NCBI RefSeq assembly: GCF_000285535.1
Contig: NZ_HE610989.1
Coordinates: 1 to 63,730 of the forward strand
Length of the DNA stretch: 63,730 bases
DNA from: Bacillus timonensis
GTDB lineage: Bacteria > Bacillota > Bacilli > Bacillales > Bacillaceae_L
Direction: 5' to 3'
Shown: piece after piece, positions 1 to 6,955 of the stretch
How the letters are laid out: each line of letters opens with the position of its first letter
Numbering within the stretch: position 1 is the stretch's first letter
Translations under genes and position numbers: made by a program
The notes under the pieces: generated by a model
Told to the model about the DNA's origin: nothing
Database searches by the model: none
What the model saw: only the letters and a program-made list of their open reading frames with translations

Positions 1-225
1 CAAAGAACTATTTAATCCATCGCTCAAAAGCGACTTTACTAATATAGCATTTCGAGCAATTCATGTCAACACCTTTTTTTGAATCTACCATTGTTAAACT
101 CAAAGCAGCAGATGTTGTTATGTTATATTAACATAATGTTTTTAGAAAATCAAATCGCTATGTTATGTCGAATATCGAAGCGAAGTGACAAAAGCTATAA
201 TAACATTCTATTTCCTTCACTTCAA
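1..225 (-). promoter_or_regulatory. Tandem promoters and leader of an rRNA operon leaving the left edge
   Basis: Three sigma-A-type promoters are visible on the minus strand, each with exactly 17 bp between boxes: TTGAAG/TATTAT (-35 at 220-225, -10 at 197-202), TTGATT/TAATAT (148-153, 125-130) and TTGACA/TATATT (64-69, 41-46). After the last -10 the transcript reads GTCGCTTTTGAGCGA and then AGTTCTTTG at the window edge, which resembles the boxA-like leader of Bacillus rRNA operons. Tandem strong promoters are typical of rrn loci. The 16S gene itself lies outside the window, so the rRNA assignment is inferred from promoter and leader style. A tRNA operon is the main alternative. Confidence 0.6.
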
Positions 226-368
226 CAACCAATTTTTGTTAAAATACAATTCACCTATTTAAATCTATTTAGTTCAACTTTTTAACGAAAAACGATAGAT
301 TGTATAACGTAAAGTAGTAATCGAAATATCATCAAGTTTGCAGTTACTGTAGTAGCGTTTATTAGCAA

Positions 369-392
369 TAAAAAACCCTCCTATTGGAGGGT
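369..392 (-). terminator. Rho-independent terminator of rpsN
   Basis: A perfect 7-bp stem (375-381 with 386-392, loop TATT) is followed on the minus strand by a run of six T. It lies 6 bases past the rpsN stop codon and separates rpsN from the rRNA promoters. Confidence 0.9.
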
Positions 393-397
393 GAAGA

Positions 398-730
<333 letters not shown>

Positions 731-1870
731 CTAATGTGGTTTCAATATTACTTTAATACAATTATCCATTTTTGTATCGAAGAGCTCATATCCTTTTTTT
801 GCTTCAGATAATGGAATTTTATGAGTTACAATATCTGCAAGATCTACTTTTCCTTCTGCTACTAACTGATACAACTGAGGGATGATAGGTATGACGTGTG
901 CTTGTCCCATCTTTAGCTGAACATTGCGTTGGAATATATCGCCTAGGGGAAATGCATTATATCTCATTCCATAGATACCTGTAAGTTGGATGGTTCCACA
1001 TTTTCGAACTGCTTGAGCGGCAGTGACGATGGCCCCCATCGCTCCTCCATGAAGTTTTAATCCTGTCGCTAAAAATTCAAGAGGGGTCATTTTTCCATCC
1101 ATCCCAACACAGTCAATTACCACATCCGCTCCACCTTTTGTTATTTCCTTTAAATATTCTCCCACGTTAGGATGAGACTCAAAATTAACAATTTCAACAT
1201 GATTTGTTCGTTTTGCATGCTGCAAACGGTAATCAATATAGTCGACAGCAATCACCCGTTTCGCGCCCTTTAACCACGCAAACTTCTGGGCAAGCAGACC
1301 CACTGGTCCACAGCCAAGAATAATAACCGTATCCCCTTCTTTTACTCCTGCATTATCGACACTCCAATATGCTGTTGAAGCGGCATCGGATAGTAGTACT
1401 AACTGTTCATCTTCTACTTCACAATTATCAGGAAGTCGATATGGAGTAAAATTTCCATATGGAACACGTAAATATTCTGCTTGTCCCCCTGCATATCCAC
1501 CCGTTGTTTCTGAATAACCAAAGTAAGCACCCATATCCCCATGAGGATTTGCTTCGTCACATTGGCTCGTGTAGCCATGATCACAAAACCAACAGCGCCC
1601 ACAACTTATATTAAATGGAACAATAACCCGGTCCCCCTTTTTGACCTTAGTTACTTCAGGACCAACTTCTTCAACAATTCCCATTGGTTCATGCCCAATA
1701 ATAAAATTTTCCGGCATGTTTGGAATCATCCCATGGATAAGATGTAAATCAGACCCGCAAATTGCAGATGACGTTACCTTTACGATAATGTCATCTGCCT
1801 TTTCGATTTTTGAGTCTGGAACATCTGTTACAGCAACGTTCTTAATTCCTTGATAAGTAACTGCTTTCAT
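731..1870 (-). CDS. adhB: Zinc-dependent alcohol dehydrogenase, AdhB type (MDR family)
   Basis: Medium-chain NAD-dependent dehydrogenase of 379 residues. The catalytic-zinc ligands are visible in ICGSDLHLIHG (Cys near 38) and GHEPMG (His near 60). Four structural-zinc cysteines follow in CGRCWFCDHGYTSQC, and the nucleotide-binding turn is GCGPVGLL near 186. It resembles the formaldehyde/alcohol dehydrogenase-like AdhB of B. subtilis, which is likewise encoded with the CotF-like genes yraD-yraG. That linkage is preserved here, since it follows the yraF-like gene by 18 bp. The substrate is unknown, and a role in the sporangium is inferred from the neighbours only. Confidence 0.88.
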   Translation of the reverse strand: MKAVTYQGIKNVAVTDVPDSKIEKADDIIVKVTSSAICGSDLHLIHGMIPNMPENFIIGHEPMGIVEEVGPEVTKVKKGDRVIVPFNISCGRCWFCDHGYTSQCDEANPHGDMGAYFGYSETTGGYAGGQAEYLRVPYGNFTPYRLPDNCEVEDEQLVLLSDAASTAYWSVDNAGVKEGDTVIILGCGPVGLLAQKFAWLKGAKRVIAVDYIDYRLQHAKRTNHVEIVNFESHPNVGEYLKEITKGGADVVIDCVGMDGKMTPLEFLATGLKLHGGAMGAIVTAAQAVRKCGTIQLTGIYGMRYNAFPLGDIFQRNVQLKMGQAHVIPIIPQLYQLVAEGKVDLADIVTHKIPLSEAKKGYELFDTKMDNCIKVILKPH

Positions 1871-1888
1871 TGTAAGACTCCTTTTGCT

Positions 1889-2251
1889 TTATTTAAATGG
1901 AGTGGCAAAGGTACCACGTCTATCAGTATCAATCGGAAACAGTGTCATATTCGCAATAGCGAGTGCCATATCAGCAGATTTAATATCAAGCTCCACTTGC
2001 TTCCCAAGATCATGAGGATACAGCCACCCTTTTTCAAGCATTAATTCTGTGGCTTCTTCGTACAGGTCAATAGCTGCTTCCATTTGGTTAACGAGCGTTG
2101 TCCTCACTTCAGGACTAGCCGTTTCTGTTAATGCAACCGCATAGTATCTTATACCTGTTTTTATTGACAATAAAAAATCAAGTGCAAAAGCAGAATCGGC
2201 CATCTTTGGCATTCCTTCTGCATATTTCGGATCTAAATAATCCTCATTCAT
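1889..2251 (-). CDS. yraF: CotF-like spore coat protein (YraF-like)
   Basis: A 120-residue helical protein of the CotF/ferritin-like spore coat family, with segments DFLLSIKTGIRYYAVALTET and MEKGW-type helices similar to the partner gene at 2865. The start at 2251 follows GAGGTG (2258-2263); an upstream Met at 2284 lies inside the preceding gene and has no such site. It follows the short CotF-like gene by 10 bp and precedes adhB by 18 bp, so the three form one minus-strand operon. The expected role is a minor coat component. The symbol is assigned by order and length relative to B. subtilis yraG-yraF-adhB. Confidence 0.8.
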   Translation of the reverse strand: MNEDYLDPKYAEGMPKMADSAFALDFLLSIKTGIRYYAVALTETASPEVRTTLVNQMEAAIDLYEEATELMLEKGWLYPHDLGKQVELDIKSADMALAIANMTLFPIDTDRRGTFATPFK

Positions 2252-2261
2252 TGATTTCACC

Positions 2262-2477
2262 TCATTTACTATTGGTTCTTGCACCTTCGTACAGAGTTTT
2301 TAACTCTGTGATAGCTTTTATAGATTGATCTACATCTTTTTGCATCAGTTTTTTTAAATCATTATCAAAACAAATTCCCTGCATTAATTTCGATTTCATT
2401 AAACAAACCGTTTTGAAGTTTAACATTTCATGCAAATCCATTGTTTCATGGAAGGCCAATTCTGTTTGCTCCACCAT
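2262..2477 (-). CDS. yraG: Short CotF-like spore coat protein (YraG-like)
   Basis: A 71-residue acidic helical protein, containing FHETMDLHEMLNFKTVCLMK, that is clearly related to the 69-residue product of the divergent gene at 2663 (HETLEVHEILTFKNLCLTK). It is probably the first gene of the yraG-yraF-adhB operon. A good site (AAAGGAG, near 2485) precedes the start. The short and long CotF-like proteins probably correspond to the two halves of a CotF-type four-helix unit encoded separately, which is an inference from their fixed pairing. Confidence 0.8.
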   Translation of the reverse strand: MVEQTELAFHETMDLHEMLNFKTVCLMKSKLMQGICFDNDLKKLMQKDVDQSIKAITELKTLYEGARTNSK

Positions 2478-2611
2478 TGCTCAAACTCCTTTCCAAACGG
2501 AACTCATTTACGGTTTAGATTTCTCTTTACAAGCTATTCTTACTACAATACAAATCTGTATATTTTTTGGCTTAAATGTTTGATTTTACCTTTTACCTTT
2601 TATGGGAAAAT

Positions 2612-2640
2612 TGAATGAAACTTAATGTTTAAGTCATGAT
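2612..2640 (+). promoter_or_regulatory. Sigma-G-like promoter of the yraE-yraD pair
   Basis: GAATG (2612-2616), a 17-bp spacer and CATGATA (2634-2640) fit the forespore sigma-G consensus as I know it (gnATR, 17-18 bp, CATnnTA). The start codon at 2663 is close, giving a short leader that contains the ribosome binding site at 2650. Candidate by pattern only. Confidence 0.45.
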
Positions 2641-2662
2641 ATGAAAAAGAGGAGGATGGATG

Positions 2663-2872
2663 ATGACGAAATATATGGCTCTTCATGAAACTCTTGAGGT
2701 TCATGAAATCCTAACTTTTAAAAACCTTTGTTTGACAAAAACCGTTACGATGAGCGGACTTGTCCAAGACCCGGAGTTAAAAGCAATTCTTTCAAACGAT
2801 GTCTCAACAAGTACAAAGAGTATAACTCGATTAAAGGAACTTATTACGGATAGGAGTCATAAACATGAATAA
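2663..2872 (+). CDS. yraE: Short CotF-like spore coat protein (YraE-like)
   Basis: A 69-residue protein paralogous to the minus-strand product at 2262-2477, sharing the HE-x6-HE-type N-terminal helix and a conserved Cys in NLCLTK. ATG codons lie at 2660 and 2663; the second is 7 bases from AGGAGG (2650-2655) and is preferred. Its end overlaps the next CotF-like gene by 8 bp, indicating translational coupling. Together the two form a second short/long pair transcribed divergently from the adhB operon. Confidence 0.8.
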   Translation: MTKYMALHETLEVHEILTFKNLCLTKTVTMSGLVQDPELKAILSNDVSTSTKSITRLKELITDRSHKHE

Positions 2873-3170
2873 TGTATTTAAAAATTTGATGGGCATGGGT
2901 GGGATGACGGATAAAGTGATAGCCACAGATTTTTTAATCTCGACAAAAGCAGGCATACGAAATCTGGCTTTTGCCTTAACCGAAACAACTACACCTGAAG
3001 TAAGAACAGTGTTACGTGAGGAATTGAGAAATGCAATAAAAACCCATGAAACGATTACCAATTATATGATTGAAAAAGGCATATATCATCCTAGTAATTT
3101 AACCGAACAATTAAATGTAGATTTAACAATTACTGACACCGCATTAAACTTGGCTCAAACTAATCAATAA
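2865..3170 (+). CDS. yraD: CotF-like spore coat protein (YraD-like)
   Basis: A 101-residue CotF/ferritin-like coat protein. Its core TDFLISTKAGIRNLAFALTE and TTPEVRTVLREEL parallels the 120-residue product at 1889 (DFLLSIKTGIRYYAVALTET, SPEVRTTLVNQM). It is translationally coupled to the short partner upstream and followed by a terminator at 3193. The likely role is structural in the spore coat, and expression in the forespore is suggested by the promoter at 2612. Confidence 0.82.
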   Translation: MNNVFKNLMGMGGMTDKVIATDFLISTKAGIRNLAFALTETTTPEVRTVLREELRNAIKTHETITNYMIEKGIYHPSNLTEQLNVDLTITDTALNLAQTNQ

Positions 3171-3192
3171 GATGGAAAATAAGTTTTTACAC

Positions 3193-3222
3193 AGGAGTCG
3201 GTTTAGTACCTACTCCTTTTTT
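3193..3222 (+). terminator. Terminator after yraE-yraD
   Basis: Stem AGGAGT/ACTCCT is extended internally by GGT/ACC around the loop TTAGT and followed by six or seven T. Confidence 0.75.
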
Positions 3223-3368
3223 ACTTTCTATGTAAATCCGCAGCATTCGGTATCTTTAAATTTTTCAAGAAACAAAAATAACTCCCCATTCCCCCGACCC
3301 CAAATACAAACTCAGAACATATACGAGCTAACCTGTATGACAAACACCCATTTATTTCTAATATAAAC

Positions 3369-3395
3369 ACCTTTTCCCCCTGCCTACATACTCTA
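3369..3395 (+). promoter_or_regulatory. Sigma-K-like promoter of the manganese catalase
   Basis: AC (3369-3370), 16 bp, then CATACTCTA (3387-3395) fits the mother-cell sigma-K pattern (AC, 16-17 bp, CATAnnnTA). It lies about 65 bases before the catalase start. The call rests on pattern plus the known association of this enzyme family with spore coats. Confidence 0.4.
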
Positions 3396-3460
3396 TCTAC
3401 ATAGGCATTTGCTTACAAAAGCCTATAAGTTTATGAATCTTTTTATAGATATGGAGGTTA

Positions 3461-4324
3461 ATGCCATTGTTTTACCATATTAAAGAATTACAATACCGAG
3501 CAAAACCAGAACGTCCGGATGCTCTTTTTGCAAAACAACTCCAAGAGGTATTAGGTGGCCAATTTGGTGAGATATCTGTTGCACTTCAGTACTTATTCCA
3601 AGGATGGTCTATTCGTGGTGCAGATGGGAAATATAAGGACTTATTAATGGACACAGGCACTGAAGAACTTGCACACATTGAAATGTTAGCGACAATGATT
3701 GCTAGGTTATTAGATGGTGCTCCCGTTGGGGACCAAGAAATTGCTGCAAAGGATCCAGTCATTGGGGCTATTCTTGGTGGTATGAATCCACAGCATGCAA
3801 TTGTTTCAGGACTTGGCGCTATGCCTGCGGATAGTGTAGGAAATCGTTGGACAGCAGACTATATTATTGCAAGCGGAAATCTTCTTGCAGACTTCCGTGC
3901 AAATCTAAATGCAGAATCACAAGGACGCTTACAAGCTGTTCGATTATATGAAGCAACTACTGACCGTGGTGTAAAGGATATGCTTTCATGGTTAATCGCA
4001 AGGGACACCATGCATCAAAATCAGTGGTTGGCTGCTATTAATGAACTTGAATCAAAAGAAAATATCGTTGTACCTAGTACATTTCCAAGAGAGTTAGAGA
4101 AACGTGAAGTTTCCCATGTCTTATTCAATTTCTCTCGCGGTAATGAAAGTGCTACAGGTAGATGGGCAAACGGTCCAAGTATGGATGGAGAAGGTACTTT
4201 CCAATTTGTAGAAAATCCACAGCCATTTGCCAAAAAACCAAAATTACGTCCAGCACCTCCTTATATCCATGATACATTACCTGCTGTTCTACAAAACGGT
4301 CTAATACCACCAAATATGTATTAA
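3461..4324 (+). CDS. Manganese (non-haem) catalase
   Basis: A 287-residue di-manganese catalase that dismutates hydrogen peroxide. The four-helix ferritin-like core carries the expected metal ligands: E in GEISVALQYLFQGW near 36, TEELAHIEM near 68-76, E in LNAESQGRLQAVRLYE near 150, and H in RDTMHQNQW near 185. The length matches the YjqC/KatN type rather than the shorter CotJC. The C-terminal tail (FAKKPKLRPAPPYIHDTLP) resembles the lid and inter-subunit arm of this family. Start: GGAGG precedes the ATG. The gene is monocistronic, and its own terminator has been duplicated by an inserted element (see 4340-4586). Proximity to coat genes suggests a spore-coat enzyme. Confidence 0.92.
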   Translation: MPLFYHIKELQYRAKPERPDALFAKQLQEVLGGQFGEISVALQYLFQGWSIRGADGKYKDLLMDTGTEELAHIEMLATMIARLLDGAPVGDQEIAAKDPVIGAILGGMNPQHAIVSGLGAMPADSVGNRWTADYIIASGNLLADFRANLNAESQGRLQAVRLYEATTDRGVKDMLSWLIARDTMHQNQWLAAINELESKENIVVPSTFPRELEKREVSHVLFNFSRGNESATGRWANGPSMDGEGTFQFVENPQPFAKKPKLRPAPPYIHDTLPAVLQNGLIPPNMY

Positions 4325-4339
4325 GCCTACAAGATTGAA

Positions 4340-4586
4340 AAACCCACAACTGAATGTGGGTTCCAGACTGTTGACAAACGCTCGCATCCTGCGTTGCTTG
4401 CCTCGCTCGTCCGCTCATGAAGGCAACTTCTATTCGCGTCTTCGCTCAGCTGCGCGCCTTGTCTGACAAGCGTTTGCAAGACAGTCTGGGAGTTGAGTTT
4501 AAATTTAGATATCCTTAAAAATTCATGTAGACAAAATCAGTACTGACTTTGTCTATACTCTGAAACCCACAACTGAATGTGGGTTC
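4340..4586 (+). mobile_element. 199-bp structured element inserted in, and duplicating, the catalase terminator (copy A)
   Basis: The terminator hairpin AACCCACA-loop-TGTGGGTT occurs twice as an identical 24-bp segment (4340-4363 and 4563-4586). Only the second copy keeps its T-run. Between them lies a 199-bp unit, 4364-4562, beginning CAGACTGTTGACAAACGCT and ending CTCTG. It contains an imperfect inverted repeat (4363-4382 with 4469-4489) enclosing GC-richer sequence, and a near-perfect 28-bp palindrome (4528-4555, centre AGTACT). The same unit, also 199 bp, sits in the chrA terminator at 47301-47499. No protein is encoded. I infer a non-autonomous mobile element that targets terminators. 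Confidence 0.75.
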
Positions 4587-4686
4587 TTTTTTATATAAGG
4601 TTAATAATCGTGTGTAAAGGCCGTTTCTCTGTTGGGTCAGCAAACCTGTCCCCCATCCTATCATGAATCATGGAACCTCTACCCTA

Positions 4687-4834
4687 TCATATGTTGTTCA
4701 AAAATGTTTGAATGAATCGGATAGCTGCACCTATAGGAACTCCATTCTCTGGCGAACGACTTATATGAATAAAAGGTTCGTTACTTGGAAAAGCGGTTCT
4801 TTCATTCACTTTATCATGAAGTATTTCAATATCA
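4687..4834 (-). other. Out-of-frame C-terminus of the ROK regulator
   Basis: Beyond the stop at 4806, the other frame reads NDIEILHDKVNERTAF, then ENGVPIGAAIRFIQTFLNN and a stop at 4687. The IGAA segment is the usual C-terminal signature of ROK proteins. One extra A in the A6 run at 4835-4840 (plus-strand T6) would join it to the upstream frame and give a full-length protein of about 375 residues. Confidence 0.75.
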
Positions 4835-5810
4835 TTTTTTCAAGATAAGGAGCCAAATGGCCACCTAGAATAAAGTCACGATTTAATACTAGATGGATAT
4901 TATTAATCGAATATGCCAAATGATTTAAAAAGGCATTCCACCGCTCTACATATGACGGGGTATGTAAACGTACTTGCTGGAAAAATATATCTAGTGATTC
5001 ATTTTCTTCTAGTAAAGCGTTAATGGAACTATATGTTTCCATGCAACCTTTCTGTCCGCAATAGCAGGAAGGCCCATTCGGATTAACGGTCATATGTTCA
5101 ACAGTACCACTATAACCTTCATTCCCCATATATAATTTATCGTTTAGGATAATTGCCCCCCCAAGATGTGGACCAATCGATAAATAAATGGCATCCCCAA
5201 CCTCATTTTGCATCCATAACTCAGTTGTTGCGGCACATTGCGCATCATGCACAAACATACAGGGATAGTTGAGATACTTTGTAAAAACGTCAATACCTAA
5301 CCCAGTTGAGTTTAATATTTTTCCATACGTAATTTTTTGTCCGTCGATCGATGTTAGCGCTTGTACAGCAAACCCAATCCCCAAAATCTGGTCATCTGAA
5401 ACATCAAGTGCTGCGATAAATTCTCGTACTGCTTGACTTACTTCTTTAAAATAACTTTCTTCATTCTTGTAGCGAATCGCAAATTCTGTTTGTTGAATAG
5501 TTTCCCCTCTTAGGTCAATTGCTAAAATTTGCACGGTTTTTTTTAGAATTTCTACTCCAATACTGATTCTAGCATGAGAACAAATAGAATATGCAGTTGC
5601 TCTCCTACCAACAGAAGATTCAAAGAGTCCATTCTTTTCAATTAGATTTTCCTTTTCTAGACGAACTAGATTTTGAGTCACAGTCGGTAAGCTCAAATTT
5701 AGTTCATTCGCAATATCCTGTTTCGAAAGTTTCCCTTTTTGATATAGGAGATGATATATCAACGAGTAATTATTCTTTTTTATATCTTTAAATGTAATGC
5801 TTTGATCCAC
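4806..5810 (-). CDS. ROK-family sugar-responsive repressor, C-terminally frameshifted
   Basis: A 334-residue regulator of the XylR/NagC type. An N-terminal winged helix (about residues 15-75, KQDIANELNLSLPTVTQNLV) is followed by a ROK sugar-binding domain with the zinc motif CYCGQKGCMETY near 245-256 and LGGHLAPYL near the end. It should be about 375 residues; the last 40 lie in another frame (4687-4834) because of one missing A in a homopolymer. It is divergent from the polyol operon at 6023, with three TTTTATAAAA palindromes in between as likely operators. The start is a GTG. Whether the protein is functional depends on whether the frameshift is real. Confidence 0.85.
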   Translation of the reverse strand: MDQSITFKDIKKNNYSLIYHLLYQKGKLSKQDIANELNLSLPTVTQNLVRLEKENLIEKNGLFESSVGRRATAYSICSHARISIGVEILKKTVQILAIDLRGETIQQTEFAIRYKNEESYFKEVSQAVREFIAALDVSDDQILGIGFAVQALTSIDGQKITYGKILNSTGLGIDVFTKYLNYPCMFVHDAQCAATTELWMQNEVGDAIYLSIGPHLGGAIILNDKLYMGNEGYSGTVEHMTVNPNGPSCYCGQKGCMETYSSINALLEENESLDIFFQQVRLHTPSYVERWNAFLNHLAYSINNIHLVLNRDFILGGHLAPYLEKMILKYFMIK

Positions 5811-5835
5811 GGAAATACCCCATTATATAAAGTAA

Positions 5836-5990
5836 TTTTATAAAAACATTTTATTAATAAAATATATCACAGACACCTGCCCTATCACAACTTTCGTAAT
5901 CGTATAAAACATTTATAACATTTTTCATGTTGACTACAAATGAAAACGGTTATATTATAAAAATACATTTTATAAAACCATTTTATAAAA
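5836..5990 (+). promoter_or_regulatory. Promoter, cre-like site and ROK operators of the polyol operon
   Basis: Promoter TTGACT (5930-5935), 17 bp, TATTAT (5953-5958). A catabolite-repression-like sequence, TGAAAACGGTTATA (5941-5954), lies in the spacer and differs from the cre consensus TGWNANCGNTNWCA at one position. Two palindromes TTTTATAAAA at 5968-5977 and 5981-5990 (13 bp centre to centre) sit just downstream of the -10, and a third at 5836-5845 lies near the repressor start. This arrangement fits repression by the divergent ROK protein plus CcpA control. Confidence 0.6.
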
Positions 5991-6022
5991 TAACTTTACT
6001 TTAAAAAAAGGAGAACATACAT

Positions 6023-6799
6023 ATGGGAATTATTGAGAAAATGCGCCTAGATGGTAAAAAGATTTTAGTAACTGGTGGTGCAAGAGGAATTGGTAAAAGT
6101 GTAGCAACAGCCTTTGCAGAAGCAGGAGCAGATCTTGCGATTGTAGATTTAGATATTGAGGAAGCTAAAAAGACGGCATTAGAGTTAGCAGACACTCATA
6201 ATGTTGAAGCAATTGCCATCCAAACAGACGTAACCAAACCTGAAGATGTAAATGAAATGATAGAAAAAGTTTTAAATCAGTTTGGACGCTTAGATGTAGC
6301 CTTCTGTAATGCTGGGATTTGCATCAATGCGCCTGCGGAGGAAATGACGTTTGATCAGTGGAAAAAGGTAATCGATATTAATCTTACCGGTGTATTTTTA
6401 ACGGCACAAGCTGCTGGAAAAGTCATGTTAAAGCAAGGTGGAGGTTCTATCATTAATACTGCCTCCATGTCAGCGCATATTGTGAATGTGCCACAACCAC
6501 AGGCTTCCTACAATGCCTCAAAAGCAGGAGTCATCCAATTAACAAAATCACTTGCAGTTGAGTGGGCGTCAAGAAATGTTCGCGTAAATAGTATTAGTCC
6601 AGGATATATCGGAACAGAACTTACATTAAATTCGCCAAGCTTACAACCTTTAATTCAGCAATGGAATTCAGTGGCACCTCTTCAACGAATGGGAAAACCA
6701 GAGGAGCTTCAATCCATTTGTGTCTATCTTGCTGGTGACACGAGTAGCTTTACAACGGGCGCTGATTTTGTGATTGATGGTGCGTTTACGGCTATTTAA
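6023..6799 (+). CDS. Short-chain dehydrogenase/reductase (polyol or ketose reductase type)
   Basis: A 258-residue NAD(P)-dependent SDR. It has the Rossmann glycine motif TGGARGIG (about 16-23), NAG near 93, a catalytic Ser in the NTASMSAH segment and YNASK near 163. The sequence style (NAGICINAPAEEM, SISPGYIGTEL) resembles arabinitol, sorbose and xylulose reductases. It is the first gene of an operon with a sugar kinase and a GPH symporter, so it probably oxidises an imported polyol to a ketose for phosphorylation. Exact substrate unknown. Start chosen by AAAGGAG at 6007-6013. Confidence 0.85.
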   Translation: MGIIEKMRLDGKKILVTGGARGIGKSVATAFAEAGADLAIVDLDIEEAKKTALELADTHNVEAIAIQTDVTKPEDVNEMIEKVLNQFGRLDVAFCNAGICINAPAEEMTFDQWKKVIDINLTGVFLTAQAAGKVMLKQGGGSIINTASMSAHIVNVPQPQASYNASKAGVIQLTKSLAVEWASRNVRVNSISPGYIGTELTLNSPSLQPLIQQWNSVAPLQRMGKPEELQSICVYLAGDTSSFTTGADFVIDGAFTAI

Positions 6800-6955
6800 T
6801 CGTATTTAGTAGAAATCTCCCCTTCTACTGGATAATTTAAATCCTCAGGCGTAGACATGCGATTTTCAAAGGATTCATTTCTAGCAAGCTCGAAATGATT
6901 TTGGCACAAATACGACAAGGAATATTTGATAGATTGATAGAATAGGAGTTTTAAC

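Noticed and set aside
79-285. 68-codon frame on the plus strand near the left edge
   Set aside because: No ribosome site, it overlaps the minus-strand promoters, and the composition is that of AT-rich non-coding DNA.
4340-4586. Two naturally tandem terminators rather than a target duplication
   Set aside because: The flanking hairpins are identical over 24 bp including loop and flank, and the same arrangement recurs with a different hairpin sequence at chrA around the same 199-bp unit.
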